From positions 30,674-94,673 of the forward strand of contig NZ_QWKG01000008.1 in the NCBI RefSeq assembly GCF_009911595.1: a stretch of DNA of 64,000 bases, given 5' to 3'. Under the pieces are notes generated by a model. It had not been told where the DNA came from. It searched no databases and saw nothing but the letters and a program-made list of their open reading frames with translations. This document shows positions 42,912 through 52,631 of the stretch, piece by piece. The stretch's first letter is position 1; every line of letters starts with the position of its first letter. A program made the translations under genes and the position numbers. This stretch comes from Colidextribacter sp. OB.20 (lineage in GTDB: Bacteria; Bacillota; Clostridia; Oscillospirales; Oscillospiraceae).

Positions 42912-43091
42912 TTATTTTTTGTCCAACTCCTCTTTTACCTTCTGAATCCCCAAGCGTATTACATCGCTTTTTGTCAGTCCCAGCTTTTGCGAACAAAGCT
43001 TTAGATCTTCTATCGTTGGCTGGTCAGCAAGGAATTTCACCTGGATATTCTTCGGGTGCTCCGAAGGTGGACGCCCTGTACGAGGGCTCAC
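42912..43091 (-). CDS. Ribbon-helix-helix (CopG/Arc-like) regulator
   Basis: This 59-residue protein starts SPRTGRPPSEHPKN, a common head of small RHH proteins of mobile elements, followed by a beta strand (IQVKFL) and two helices with LGLTKSDVIRLGIQKV. GTG 43091 is chosen because GGGGGG lies six bases upstream; ATG 43109 is less well placed. It probably binds its own promoter. Confidence 0.8.
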   Translation of the reverse strand: MSPRTGRPPSEHPKNIQVKFLADQPTIEDLKLCSQKLGLTKSDVIRLGIQKVKEELDKK

Positions 43092-43113
43092 TCTATTCCC
43101 CCCTTTCATATAC

Positions 43114-43147
43114 TTATAACTATAATATACATGTACATAAAAGTCAA
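43114..43147 (-). promoter_or_regulatory. RHH gene promoter with palindromic operators
   Basis: On the minus strand TTGACT (43147-43142), 17 bases, TATAGT (43124-43119). TACATGTA (43128-43135), ATGTACAT (43131-43138) and TTATA..TATAA (43114-43125) are palindromes in and around the spacer and -10, typical of RHH autoregulation. Confidence 0.7.
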
Positions 43148-43290
43148 GTATAAATATAACCGCCATCACAAAAGCGTGGCAACAATCATATTTACAAACC
43201 CTTCACATCACTTTTGTATCAAGCTTCGACAAAAACAGCAAGAGAAAGACCGGGCGGTTGTCCAACTACGGACAGCCGCCCGGCTGATTT

Positions 43291-46200
43291 TTATCCAAAC
43301 ATGGAAAACAAATCCATCTGGCTGGTCTCGGGCAGGTCGCCGAAGGCGCCGGCCTCCTTGAGCAGTTGGATATGGGTCTTGGACACCTTGGGGCAGGCGG
43401 CGGACACCTCCTCAATGGAAATAAACTGCTTTCCCTGCCGCTGCTCAGCCAGGGAGACGGCAGCCGTCTCCCCCAGCCCGGCCACAGAGACGAAGGGGGG
43501 CCGCAGGGTGCCCCGCTCCTCGTCCACGGTGAAGCGGACAGCCTCAGACCTGTACAGATCCATCCGGTCGAACTGGAAGCCTCGGAGATAGAACTCGTAG
43601 CACACCTCCAGGGTGGTGAGCATGTCCTGCTCCACGGCGGTGGCCTCCTTGTCCTTGGCCACAATCTCCCGCATTTTTTTCTGGCACACATCCATCCCCC
43701 GGCACATGAAGGCCTCGTCAAAGGCCTTAGCCCGGATGGAGAAGTAGGCGGCGTAGAAGGCCAGGGGCCGGTGGACCTTGAACCAGGCGATGCGGAAGGC
43801 CATCATCACATAAGCCACGGCGTGGGCCTTGGGGAAGAGGTAGGCGATCTTCTTGCAGGAGCCGATGTACCAGTCGGGCACCCCGGCGGCCTTCATCTCC
43901 TCCTCCGCCCCGTCGGGCAGACCCCGGCCCTTTCGGACCGCCTCCATAATCTTAAAGGATCGCTTGGGGGGCATCCCCTTGGAGATCAAAAAGAGCATAA
44001 TGTCGTCCCGGCAGCCGATGGCCTGGCCGACAGGTATCCCCTGCTGAATAATCAGGTCCCGGGCGTTGCCCAGCCACACGTCGGTGCCGTGGGAGAAGCC
44101 GGACAGCCGCACCAGAATGTCGAACTGGTTGGGCTGGGTCTCCTCCAGCATCCCCCGGACGAAGGAGGTGCCGAACTCGGGAATGGCAGTGCCGCCGGTG
44201 GGCCCCAGGATTTTGTCGTCCTCATAGCCCAGGGCCCTGGAGGAGGAGAACAGGGACATGGTGTCCGGGTCGTCCAGGGGAATCTCCCGGGCGTTGACGC
44301 CGGTGAGGACCTCCAGCATCCGGATCATGGTGGGGTCATCGTGGCCCAGCATGTCCAGCTTGAGGAGGTTGGACTCCATGGAGTGGTATTCAAAGTGGGT
44401 GGTGATGATATCGCTGTTGGGGTCGTCGGCGGGGTGCTGGACGGGGCAGAAGTCGTAGATTTCCTTGTCCTGGGGTATCACTACCATGCCGCCGGGGTGC
44501 TGGCCGGTGGTCCGCTTCACGCCGGTGCACCCGATAGCCAGCCGATTCTCCTCCGCCTTGGAGGCAACCTTCCCCTTCTCCTCCAGATACTTCTTCACAT
44601 AGCCGAAGGCGGTCTTTTCCGCCACCGTGCCGATGGTCCCCGCCCGGAATACATGGGTCTGGCCGAAGAGCTCGAAGGTGTACTTGTGGGCGCTGGACTG
44701 GTACTCCCCGGAAAAATTCAGGTCGATATCGGGCACCTTGTCCCCCCCGAAGCCCAAAAAGGTCTCGAAGGGGATGTTGAAGCCGTCCTTGACGTACTTC
44801 GCCCCGCAGACGGGACAAAAAGCGTCTGGCATGTCCGCCCCGCAGCCGTAGGGATGCTCCGGGTCCTGGGCGTACTCGAAGTCGGTGTGCTTGCACTGGG
44901 GACAGCGGTAGTGGGCGGGGAGGGAGTTCACCTCGGTGATGCCCGACATGAAGGCCACCAGGGACGAGCCCACCGACCCCCGGGAGCCCACCAGATAGCC
45001 GTGCTCCAGGGAGTTCTGCACCAGCTTCTGGGCGGACATATAGATCACGTCGTACTTGCACCGGATGATGTCCCCCAGCTCGGCCTCAATGCGGTCCACC
45101 ACGATCTGGGGCGGGTTTTCGCCGTACAGCTCGTGGGCCTTGCCCCAGACCAGCCGCTTCAGCTCTCCGTCGGAGTCCTCCAGCTTGGGGGCGAAGAGGC
45201 CCTTGGGCAGGGGCTCGATGGGGTCGCACCAGCTGGCGATCAGGTTGGTGTTGGTGACCACCACCTCGCGGGCCTTCTCCTCCCCCAGATAGGCAAACTC
45301 CCTGAGCATCTCGTCGGTGGTCTTGAAGTAGATGGGCAGGTCCTCGTCGGCGTCCTCAAAGCCCTTGGAGGCCAGCAGGATATGCCGGTAAATCTCGTCC
45401 TCCGGGTCCAGGAAGTGGACGTCCCCGGTGGCGCACACCGGCTTGCCCAGCTCCTCTCCCAGGCGGACGATGTCCCGGTTGAAGTCCCGCAGCTCCTCCT
45501 CCGACCGGACCATCCCCTTGCGGAGCATGAACATGTTGTTGCAGATAGGCTGAATCTCCAGATAGTCATACCAGGCGGCAATGCGCTTCAGCTCCGCCCA
45601 GTCCCGGCCGTCGGCCAGAGCCCGGAACAGCTCCCCCGCCTCGCAGGCCGAGCCGATGATGAGCCCCTCCCGGTTGGCGTTGATGAGGGATTTGGGCATG
45701 ATGGGGTAGCGTCTGAAGTGCTCCAGGTGAGCCAGGGAGACCAGCTTGTAGAGATTGCGCAGGCCGGTCTGGTTTTTGGCCAGCACAATCAGGTGCTTGG
45801 GCTGGCGCTTGGCCTTCCCCTTCCCCCGGAGGGTGGTCATATAGGGGTTGATCTCAGCCAGGCCGCGCAGCCCGGCCTCCTCCATCTTCTTAAAGAAGTG
45901 GGGCAGCATATAGGCCACCGTGGCCGCGTCGTCGCTGGCCCGGTGGTGGTTGAAGGCGGGCAGATGCAGATGCTCCGCCACAATGTCCAGCTTGTACTTG
46001 CCCAGCTCAGGCAGCAGATTCTGGGCCAGAATCAGGCTGTCAATGGAGGGATTTGGAAAGGGAATCCCATACTTTTGGCAGCCGGCGGCCACAAAGCCCA
46101 TGTCGAAGTCGGCGTTGTGGGCGGCCAGAGGCCGGTCCCCGGCAAAGGCCAGAAAGGCCCGCAGGGCCTCCTCCTGGGAGGGGGCTCCCTCCAGCATCTC

Positions 46201-47469
46201 GTCGGTGATGCCGGTGAGGCGGATAATCTCCGGAGACAAAATCCGCCCCGGGGAGACGAAGGTGTTGAAGCGGTCGGCAACCTCCCCGTTTTTCAGCACC
46301 ACCGCCCCGATTTCGATGATGACCTCGTGCTTTTTGTTCAGGCCGGTGGTCTCCAGGTCGAAGCAGACAATCTCCTGGTCAAAGGGGCCCTCCGCCCCCC
46401 CGTGGACGGCCACCCGGTCGTCCACGTCGTTGATGAAATAGGCCTCCACCCCGTACAGAATCTTGATTTTTTTCGCCGAGTGCCAGGCGTCTGGGAAGGA
46501 CTGGGCCACCCCGTGATCGGTGATGGCGATGGCCGGATGGCCCCAGCTCTCCGCCCGCTTGACCACGTTCCTGTCCGGGCCCAGCTTGGGTCCCACACAG
46601 GTGAGGGCGTCCATGGTGGACATGGTGGTGTGCAGGTGGAGCTCCACCCGCTTCTCGGGGGCGGTGTCCTGCTTCAGCTTCTTCTCCGCCGTGGTGACAG
46701 CCACCGGCTCCAGCACCATGTCGCCGTAGAAGCGGTCCATATTGAGCCGCCCCTGGACCTTGAGGTGCATCCCCTTTTTGATGCCGTCCACCAGGGGCTT
46801 TCCCTCCTCGCCGGGAAAGAACTTGTTCACCCGAATAGAGCCGGTGTAGTCGGTCATGTCGAAGGCCACCACCCAGGCCCCCCGTTTTTTCAGCTCCCGG
46901 TTGTCGATGGCGAACACGTCCCCCTCCACCACCACCATGCCCATGTCCAGCTCCAGCTCCCCGATGGGGGTGGGGGCCTTGGAGATGGCCTTGCCGAAGA
47001 TGGCCTTGCCCTGGGGCTTTTTGTCCCCCTTCTGGGGCGCGGCGGCGGGACGGGCGGCGTTTTTCAGAGCGGCCCGGCGCAGGGCCTCGGTGCGGGCAAA
47101 GGGGTCGGAATCATCTAATACGGCGGGGGACAGAGCCCCCGCCCTACGGGATTGTTCTCCTGTCTCCTCGCCGTAGGGGGCGGCCTCTGTGCCGCCCCGA
47201 TCCTCTGCCGGAGCGGCTTTCGTTTCCACAGGGGCGGCCAGCGCCTCAATTTTCACACTGTTCAGCCCGTAGGCCCGGCACAGGGTGTCCTCCGCCTGGG
47301 CGATCAGGTTCGGTCCTGCTCCGGCGGCCCCCTCCACCACGATTTTGGCGCTGCGGCTCCGCTTGTCGATAGCGGCGGACACAATAAGCCAGCCCTCCGC
47401 CGCTGTGGACAGCTCGGTCCACTGGCGCAGGGCGGCAAACATCTGCAAAAAGGGTATTTTTTGGGACAT
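43291..47469 (-). CDS. polC: DNA polymerase III alpha subunit, PolC type
   Basis: This 1392-residue replicative polymerase of low-GC-type Gram-positives has: an N-terminal domain; a variable linker (about 85-135) that contains palindromic repeat DNA; an OB domain (about 165-270); PHP domain (HLHTTMS); inserted DEDDh proofreading exonuclease (CFDLETTGL ... HNADFDMGF ... HHRASDDA); zinc finger (CPQC ... CPVC); and the polymerase catalytic PDIDLNFSG. AGGAG-poor start: the ATG follows directly on the upstream gene's TGA. Confidence 0.97.
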   Translation of the reverse strand: MSQKIPFLQMFAALRQWTELSTAAEGWLIVSAAIDKRSRSAKIVVEGAAGAGPNLIAQAEDTLCRAYGLNSVKIEALAAPVETKAAPAEDRGGTEAAPYGEETGEQSRRAGALSPAVLDDSDPFARTEALRRAALKNAARPAAAPQKGDKKPQGKAIFGKAISKAPTPIGELELDMGMVVVEGDVFAIDNRELKKRGAWVVAFDMTDYTGSIRVNKFFPGEEGKPLVDGIKKGMHLKVQGRLNMDRFYGDMVLEPVAVTTAEKKLKQDTAPEKRVELHLHTTMSTMDALTCVGPKLGPDRNVVKRAESWGHPAIAITDHGVAQSFPDAWHSAKKIKILYGVEAYFINDVDDRVAVHGGAEGPFDQEIVCFDLETTGLNKKHEVIIEIGAVVLKNGEVADRFNTFVSPGRILSPEIIRLTGITDEMLEGAPSQEEALRAFLAFAGDRPLAAHNADFDMGFVAAGCQKYGIPFPNPSIDSLILAQNLLPELGKYKLDIVAEHLHLPAFNHHRASDDAATVAYMLPHFFKKMEEAGLRGLAEINPYMTTLRGKGKAKRQPKHLIVLAKNQTGLRNLYKLVSLAHLEHFRRYPIMPKSLINANREGLIIGSACEAGELFRALADGRDWAELKRIAAWYDYLEIQPICNNMFMLRKGMVRSEEELRDFNRDIVRLGEELGKPVCATGDVHFLDPEDEIYRHILLASKGFEDADEDLPIYFKTTDEMLREFAYLGEEKAREVVVTNTNLIASWCDPIEPLPKGLFAPKLEDSDGELKRLVWGKAHELYGENPPQIVVDRIEAELGDIIRCKYDVIYMSAQKLVQNSLEHGYLVGSRGSVGSSLVAFMSGITEVNSLPAHYRCPQCKHTDFEYAQDPEHPYGCGADMPDAFCPVCGAKYVKDGFNIPFETFLGFGGDKVPDIDLNFSGEYQSSAHKYTFELFGQTHVFRAGTIGTVAEKTAFGYVKKYLEEKGKVASKAEENRLAIGCTGVKRTTGQHPGGMVVIPQDKEIYDFCPVQHPADDPNSDIITTHFEYHSMESNLLKLDMLGHDDPTMIRMLEVLTGVNAREIPLDDPDTMSLFSSSRALGYEDDKILGPTGGTAIPEFGTSFVRGMLEETQPNQFDILVRLSGFSHGTDVWLGNARDLIIQQGIPVGQAIGCRDDIMLFLISKGMPPKRSFKIMEAVRKGRGLPDGAEEEMKAAGVPDWYIGSCKKIAYLFPKAHAVAYVMMAFRIAWFKVHRPLAFYAAYFSIRAKAFDEAFMCRGMDVCQKKMREIVAKDKEATAVEQDMLTTLEVCYEFYLRGFQFDRMDLYRSEAVRFTVDEERGTLRPPFVSVAGLGETAAVSLAEQRQGKQFISIEEVSAACPKVSKTHIQLLKEAGAFGDLPETSQMDLFSMFG
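47122..47198. repeat. Two palindromic repeat units inside polC
   Basis: 47122-47147 reads GGCGGGGGACAGAGCCCCCG with CCCTAC end; 47173-47198 reads GTAGGGGGCGGCCTCTGTGCC with GCCCC end. They match E-subtype intergenic repeats, but with the CTAC/GTAG ends facing inward. They encode the Ala/Gly/Glu-rich linker with DRGGTEAAPYGEE. Confidence 0.75.
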
Positions 47470-47955
47470 TCAGTCTTGATTCTCCTCTTTTAAAAGCTCC
47501 GGGTGCTCATTTATCATCTCAAAAACCTGCCGCAGCTCCTCCATCTGCTTCCGGCAGACTGGGGCGATGCGCATATCCTCCGGCCCGTTCATCCGCTGGA
47601 TGACCATGCCCAGGGGCGGCCAGGTCATGACCCCCACCCCCTGCGGGCCCTCCCGCCGCAGCCGGGGCAGCTCCTCCTCGGGGAAGTCCCACTCCCAGGC
47701 GGGGTCGGCCCGGCGGACCACCTCGCCCACATAGGCCCCCCAGCTCATCACAACAGCGAGCAGCTTCCGCTGGGCCTCCTCGCCGCTCAGGGTCTCCTGC
47801 CTCCTCCGGAACTGCTCCAGACACCAGTCAACCAGCTCCAGGCTGTCCATAGAGTAGTCCAGGCCCTCCAAATGATTGGAACGGGCAAAGCTCTCCGGCC
47901 CTTCCAGCCACTCCAGCCACTCCTCTGTCTGCTTCCGGCGGTCATGGTCCATCAT
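47470..47955 (-). CDS. Hypothetical protein upstream of polC
   Basis: This 161-residue protein is not recognised. It is acidic, probably helical and soluble, rich in Trp/Glu/Arg, with no motif or membrane segment. It lies between ispG and polC, directly abutting polC, so it is translated within the block. AGGAGG precedes the ATG. Confidence 0.75.
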   Translation of the reverse strand: MMDHDRRKQTEEWLEWLEGPESFARSNHLEGLDYSMDSLELVDWCLEQFRRRQETLSGEEAQRKLLAVVMSWGAYVGEVVRRADPAWEWDFPEEELPRLRREGPQGVGVMTWPPLGMVIQRMNGPEDMRIAPVCRKQMEELRQVFEMINEHPELLKEENQD

Positions 47956-47979
47956 AAAATTCCTCCTTATACCTTCGCC

Positions 47980-49011
47980 TCACAGGGTCTCAATCAGCAG
48001 GAACAGCTCGTCCACCAGCCGGTCCTGGGGGACCTTCTTCACGATCTCGCCCCTCTGGAACAGCAGGCCCTCGCCCACACCCCCGGCGATGCCGCAGTCG
48101 GCGGCGGTAGCCTCCCCGGGGCCGTTGACGGCGCAGCCCATAACGGCCACGGTGATGGGCTTGTCCACCGTTTTCAGCCGCTCCTCCACCTGGTTGGCAA
48201 GGGCGATGAGGTCAATTTTTGTCCGGCCGCAGGTCGGACAGGAGACCAGCTCCGGGCCCTCCCGGCGCACCCCCGCCGCCTTCAGGATCTCCCGGGCGGC
48301 GTAGACCTCCTCCACCGGGTCGGCGGACAGGGACACCCGCATGGTGTCGCCGATCCCCAGGGCCAGCAAGCCCCCGATGCCCACAGCGGACTTGAGGGTG
48401 CCCATTCTCACGGTGCCCGCCTCGGTGACGCCGATATGTAAGGGGTAGTCGCTGCGGCAGTGCATCAGCTGGTAGGCCCTCATGGCGGTCTGCACGTTTG
48501 AGGATTTCAGCGAGACACAGATATCGGTAAAATCGTACCGCTCCAGCATCCGGATGTGCTGAAAGGCGGACTCCACCATAGCCTGGGGCGTGAGCCCGTA
48601 CCGAGCCCTTACGTTGTGGTCCAGCGAACCGCTGTTTACGCCGATGCGGATGGGGATCCCCCGCTGACGGCAGGCGTCGGCCACCTGCTTCACATAGTAC
48701 CGGCCGATATTCCCCGGGTTGAGGCGCACCTTGTCCGCCCCGGCGGCGATGGCCTCCAGCGCCAGCTTATAGTCGAAGTGGATGTCCACCACCACGGGGA
48801 TGGGGCTTTGCTCCTTGATTTTCCCCACCGCCCGGGCGGCCTCCATGTCAGGGACGGCCACCCGGACGATCTCGCACCCGGCGGCGGCCAGCTTTTTGAT
48901 CTGGTCCACCGTGGCGGCCACGTCCTGGGTGGGGGTGTTGGTCATGGACTGAATGGTAACGGGGGCGCCCCCGCCCATGAGGACGCCGCCCACGTTGATC
49001 TGCTTTGTCAT
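47980..49011 (-). CDS. ispG: 4-hydroxy-3-methylbut-2-enyl-diphosphate synthase
   Basis: This protein of about 343 residues has TIQSMTNTPT, a TIM-barrel and the [4Fe-4S] cysteines in CPTCGRT and MGCAVNGPGEA. It is the penultimate step of the MEP isoprenoid pathway; dxr, the pathway's second step, is in the same block. Start 49011 (MTKQINVGG) fits the family; ATG 49029 has its GGAG only two bases away. Confidence 0.96.
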   Translation of the reverse strand: MTKQINVGGVLMGGGAPVTIQSMTNTPTQDVAATVDQIKKLAAAGCEIVRVAVPDMEAARAVGKIKEQSPIPVVVDIHFDYKLALEAIAAGADKVRLNPGNIGRYYVKQVADACRQRGIPIRIGVNSGSLDHNVRARYGLTPQAMVESAFQHIRMLERYDFTDICVSLKSSNVQTAMRAYQLMHCRSDYPLHIGVTEAGTVRMGTLKSAVGIGGLLALGIGDTMRVSLSADPVEEVYAAREILKAAGVRREGPELVSCPTCGRTKIDLIALANQVEERLKTVDKPITVAVMGCAVNGPGEATAADCGIAGGVGEGLLFQRGEIVKKVPQDRLVDELFLLIETL

Positions 49012-49038
49012 AGATGATTCACTTCCCATTCTCCGTAA

Positions 49039-49098
49039 GTAGGGCGCGACGACCTCAGCACGCCTTTTTCAATGGCATGCCCGGTGGTCACGCCCTAC
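49039..49098. repeat. GTAG-palindrome repeat, C subtype
   Basis: GTAGGGCGCGACGACCTCAGC, then GGTGGTCACGCCCTAC. Complete element between ispG and rseP. Confidence 0.8.
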
Positions 49099-49104
49099 AA
49101 GGCG

Positions 49105-50169
49105 TCAGCGCCCGAACAGCTTGCCCACATCGCTGAGGGTGACCACCAGCATCAGGCACATGAGGGCGGCCAGGCCGGCCAGGTGGACATAGCCCTCATA
49201 TTTGGCGTCGATTTTCTTCCGGAACAGCCCGTAGAGCAGGCCGTTGAGCGCCAGGAAGAACACCCTTCCCCCGTCCAGGGCGGGCAGGGGCAGCAGGTTC
49301 ATCACCGCCAGGTTGACGGCAATCAGGGCGGCCAGATAGGCCAGATCCCAGGCGGCGTCGGCCAGGGTGGGGGACTGGCTGCCCACCTCGCCCATCATGT
49401 TCACAATACCCACCGGGCCGGACAGATCCCGCAGGCCCACCGCGCCGGTGACAATGTCCCCCAGACTGATCCACACCACCCGCACAAAGTCGATGGCTGT
49501 CCACCAGGCGTAGGCCAGCTTGTCGAAGAAGCCGGCCTCCTCCGCTATGGCCCCCATGGTCAGCCCCCGCAGGCGGGTGAAATTCCCCTCCGCGTCGGTG
49601 CGCTCCTGATAGGGCAGGTGGACGTCTCTCAGCTCCACCCGCTCCCCGTCCCGCAGGACCACAAAGTCCATGGTGTCCCCCGCCCGGTCCAGGTAGAAGC
49701 GGGCGTTGCCGTAGACCAGCACCCGGTGGCCGTCCACCGAGAGGAAGCGGTCTCCGGCCAGCAGGCCGCACCCCTCGGTGCCGTAGCCCTCGATGGGGCC
49801 GGCGTAGACCTCCGCCCGGAAGCCGGCAGCCGGGGCGTAGAGCACAGCCATGATGACCACCCCGGTGACAAAGTTCATGAAGGCCCCGGCGCAGAGGATG
49901 ACCGCCTTTCTCCACCAGGAGGCCCGGCCAAAGGACCGGGGGTCGGCGGAGTCGTCGTCCTCCCCCTCCATGGCGCAGAAGCCGCCGATGGGCAGGGCCC
50001 GCAGGGAGTACAGGGTCTCCTCCCCCTGACGCTTGAACAGCGCAGGGCCCATCCCCACCGAGAACTCGTTCACCTTCACCCCCAGCAGCTTGGCGGCAGC
50101 GAAGTGGCCCAGCTCGTGGGTGGCTACCAGAATGCCGAAAATCAGAATCGCGACGATGATATAGAGCAT
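49105..50169 (-). CDS. rseP: RIP zinc metalloprotease RseP
   Basis: This 354-residue site-2 protease has THELGHFAAAK in helix 1, a PDZ domain (about 125-205) and the second metal motif NLLPLPALDGGR. It performs intramembrane cleavage of anti-sigma factors and signal peptides. GGAGG precedes ATG 50169; the longer frame runs into repeats. Confidence 0.95.
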   Translation of the reverse strand: MLYIIVAILIFGILVATHELGHFAAAKLLGVKVNEFSVGMGPALFKRQGEETLYSLRALPIGGFCAMEGEDDDSADPRSFGRASWWRKAVILCAGAFMNFVTGVVIMAVLYAPAAGFRAEVYAGPIEGYGTEGCGLLAGDRFLSVDGHRVLVYGNARFYLDRAGDTMDFVVLRDGERVELRDVHLPYQERTDAEGNFTRLRGLTMGAIAEEAGFFDKLAYAWWTAIDFVRVVWISLGDIVTGAVGLRDLSGPVGIVNMMGEVGSQSPTLADAAWDLAYLAALIAVNLAVMNLLPLPALDGGRVFFLALNGLLYGLFRKKIDAKYEGYVHLAGLAALMCLMLVVTLSDVGKLFGR

Positions 50170-50182
50170 AGAGTGCCTCCGT

Positions 50183-50256
50183 GTAGGGGGCGGCCTCTGC
50201 GCCGCCCCGTGCATGTTTTTCCTTAATTGTGGGGCGGCACAGAGGCCGCCCCCTAC
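50183..50256. repeat. GTAG-palindrome repeat, E subtype
   Basis: GTAGGGGGCGGCCTCTGCGCC left arm, T-rich middle, GGGGCGGCACAGAGGCCGCC right arm ending CCCTAC. Complete element. Confidence 0.85.
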
Positions 50257-50305
50257 CACACCCCTGGGAGCTTGGCGCAAGGCAGGACGCCCCCGGGAGT
50301 CAGGC

Positions 50306-50585
50306 GTAGGGGCGGATATCATCCGCCCGTATCCAAATCAGGGCCATTCTCGCGGGCGCACAATGTGCGCCCCTACAATACACCCCGGGAGCCGGACGTA
50401 GGGCGGGATGACCCCGGCCCGCCGCACATGAGAGACTACCCTTAAAACGGCGCGCCGGGCTCTGCGGGCGCACAATGTGCGCCCCTACAATACACCCCGG
50501 GAGCCGGACGTAGGGCGGGACGACCCCGGCCCGCCGCACATGAGAGACTACCCTTAAAACGGCGCGCCGAGTCGTCGCGCCCTAC
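50306..50585. repeat. Array of B and C palindromes with a 112-bp tandem duplication
   Basis: A B element (50306-50376) is followed by C-subtype units. A unit running from GCGGGCGCACAATGTGCGCC through GGCGCGCCG occurs at 50352-50455 and again at 50464-50567, nearly identical (period 112). The whole 419-base gap between rseP and dxr is repeats. Confidence 0.8.
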
Positions 50586-50588
50586 AAA

Positions 50589-51725
<1,137 letters not shown>

Positions 51726-51768
51726 AGTGGTGTTCCTTTCTATGCAAACGCCCCAGGTTCGCACCCTA

Positions 51769-51901
51769 AAGGCCCCCTTTATAAAGGGGGCTCCCGGCGG
51801 AGCTGGGTGGGGGTTTTCTCCTGTCAGATGCTGGAACGTTAAGAGAAAACCCTCCACCACCGCCTTCGGCGGCGGTCCCCCTCCCTTTGAAAAGGGAGGC
51901 T
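51769..51901. repeat. Foldback (CCCCCTT) repeat, full copy
   Basis: GGCCCCCTTTATAAAGGGGGC, GGGGGTTTTCTCC, GAGAAAACCCTCC, CCGCCTTCGGCGG, CTCCCTTTGAAAAGGGAGGC. Flanks the XRE/DUF6809 cassette on one side. Confidence 0.8.
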
Positions 51902-51923
51902 TTGCCGCTGCGGCGGGACGGGG

Positions 51924-52136
51924 TTATGTTCTCTCGTCCTTCCGGCCCATCAGGTAGTCCAGGCTGACGCCGAAGTAGTCGGCCAGAAAGACCAGGCCGG
52001 GAACCTCGGGGTAGCCGTCACCGTGTTCGTAATATTGATAGCTGCGCACTTTTATGCCGCATATTTCCGCCATCTCTGTCTGCTTTAATCCACGTTCCGT
52101 GCGTAGTTCTCTTATGCGCTCAGCAAAAGTTGCCAT
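51924..52136 (-). CDS. XRE-family regulator
   Basis: This 70-residue single-domain helix-turn-helix protein has LRTERGLKQTEMAEICGIKVRSYQ-like recognition segment (10-35) and the C-terminal FGVSLDYLMGRKDE typical of phage-like Cro/CI regulators. It is divergent from the DUF6809 gene and shares its operator region. RBS GGAGG. Likely represses both genes. Confidence 0.9.
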   Translation of the reverse strand: MATFAERIRELRTERGLKQTEMAEICGIKVRSYQYYEHGDGYPEVPGLVFLADYFGVSLDYLMGRKDERT

Positions 52137-52152
52137 ATTTCCTCCAAAACAC

Positions 52153-52206
52153 TTGACACGTGGTTAAACCTCTCCTATAATAGACATGTGGTTTAACCAC
52201 AGGCAA
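52153..52206. promoter_or_regulatory. Overlapping divergent promoters with two operators
   Basis: Plus strand: TTGACA (52153-52158), 17 bases, TATAAT (52176-52181). Minus strand: TTGCCT (52206-52201), 18 bases, TATTAT (52182-52177). O2 is the perfect palindrome TGTGGTTTAACCACA (52187-52201); O1 (52159-52173) matches it at 12 of 15 positions. XRE binding would shut both promoters. Confidence 0.8.
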
Positions 52207-52221
52207 AGGAGTGAATCAATT

Positions 52222-52488
52222 ATGAATGATATTCTACAAACATTATTTTTGGACAACCCCTACATCCCCGAGCAGGTCTCCAGCTTCTGCAGCCAGCTTC
52301 CGGAGTTCCGGGAGGCGGAGCGGGCCTATGAGGATTTGGCCAATGCGCTGCGCCAGCGGCTGGGGGGCGAGTATGACGCCTTTGAGGAGGCCCTCAACTG
52401 GCATCTTGCCCAGTACGCCCACGCCTATTATCTCTTCGGACTGGGCCTTCGTCAAGAGGTGCTTTCCGCCCTGGGCCCGGCGGGGTAG
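52222..52488 (+). CDS. DUF6809 family small protein
   Basis: This 88-residue helical protein starts MNDILQTLFLDNPYIPEQ and contains EYDAFEEALNWHLAQYAHAYYLFGLGLRQE, matching the DUF6809 family common near phage-like regulators in Clostridia. Function unknown. RBS AAAGGAGTG. It forms a divergent cassette with the XRE gene. Confidence 0.8.
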   Translation: MNDILQTLFLDNPYIPEQVSSFCSQLPEFREAERAYEDLANALRQRLGGEYDAFEEALNWHLAQYAHAYYLFGLGLRQEVLSALGPAG

Positions 52489-52513
52489 ACGCAGACAGCC
52501 GCAGGTCTCCGCC

Positions 52514-52624
52514 CAAAAGTCCCCCTTTACGAAGGGGGCTCTCGGCGAAGCCGGGTGGGGGGTTTCTCCTGTCGGATGCTGGAATGTTAAGAGAAAACCC
52601 TCCACCACTGCCTTCGGCGGCGGG
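52514..52624. repeat. Foldback (CCCCCTT) repeat, right end truncated
   Basis: GTCCCCCTTTACGAAGGGGGC, GGGGGGTTTCTCC, GAGAAAACCCTCC, CTGCCTTCGGCGGCGG. Flanks the cassette on the cdsA side; very similar to the copy at 51769. Confidence 0.8.
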
Positions 52625-52631
52625 ACGGTGG

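Noticed and set aside
43366..47118. 1250-codon open frame opposite polC
   Set aside because: It is the antisense shadow of polC in GC-rich DNA; low-complexity Gly/His/Val composition, no family motif and no ribosome binding site.
50300..50539. Short ORFs in the rseP-dxr gap
   Set aside because: They consist entirely of translated palindromic repeats.
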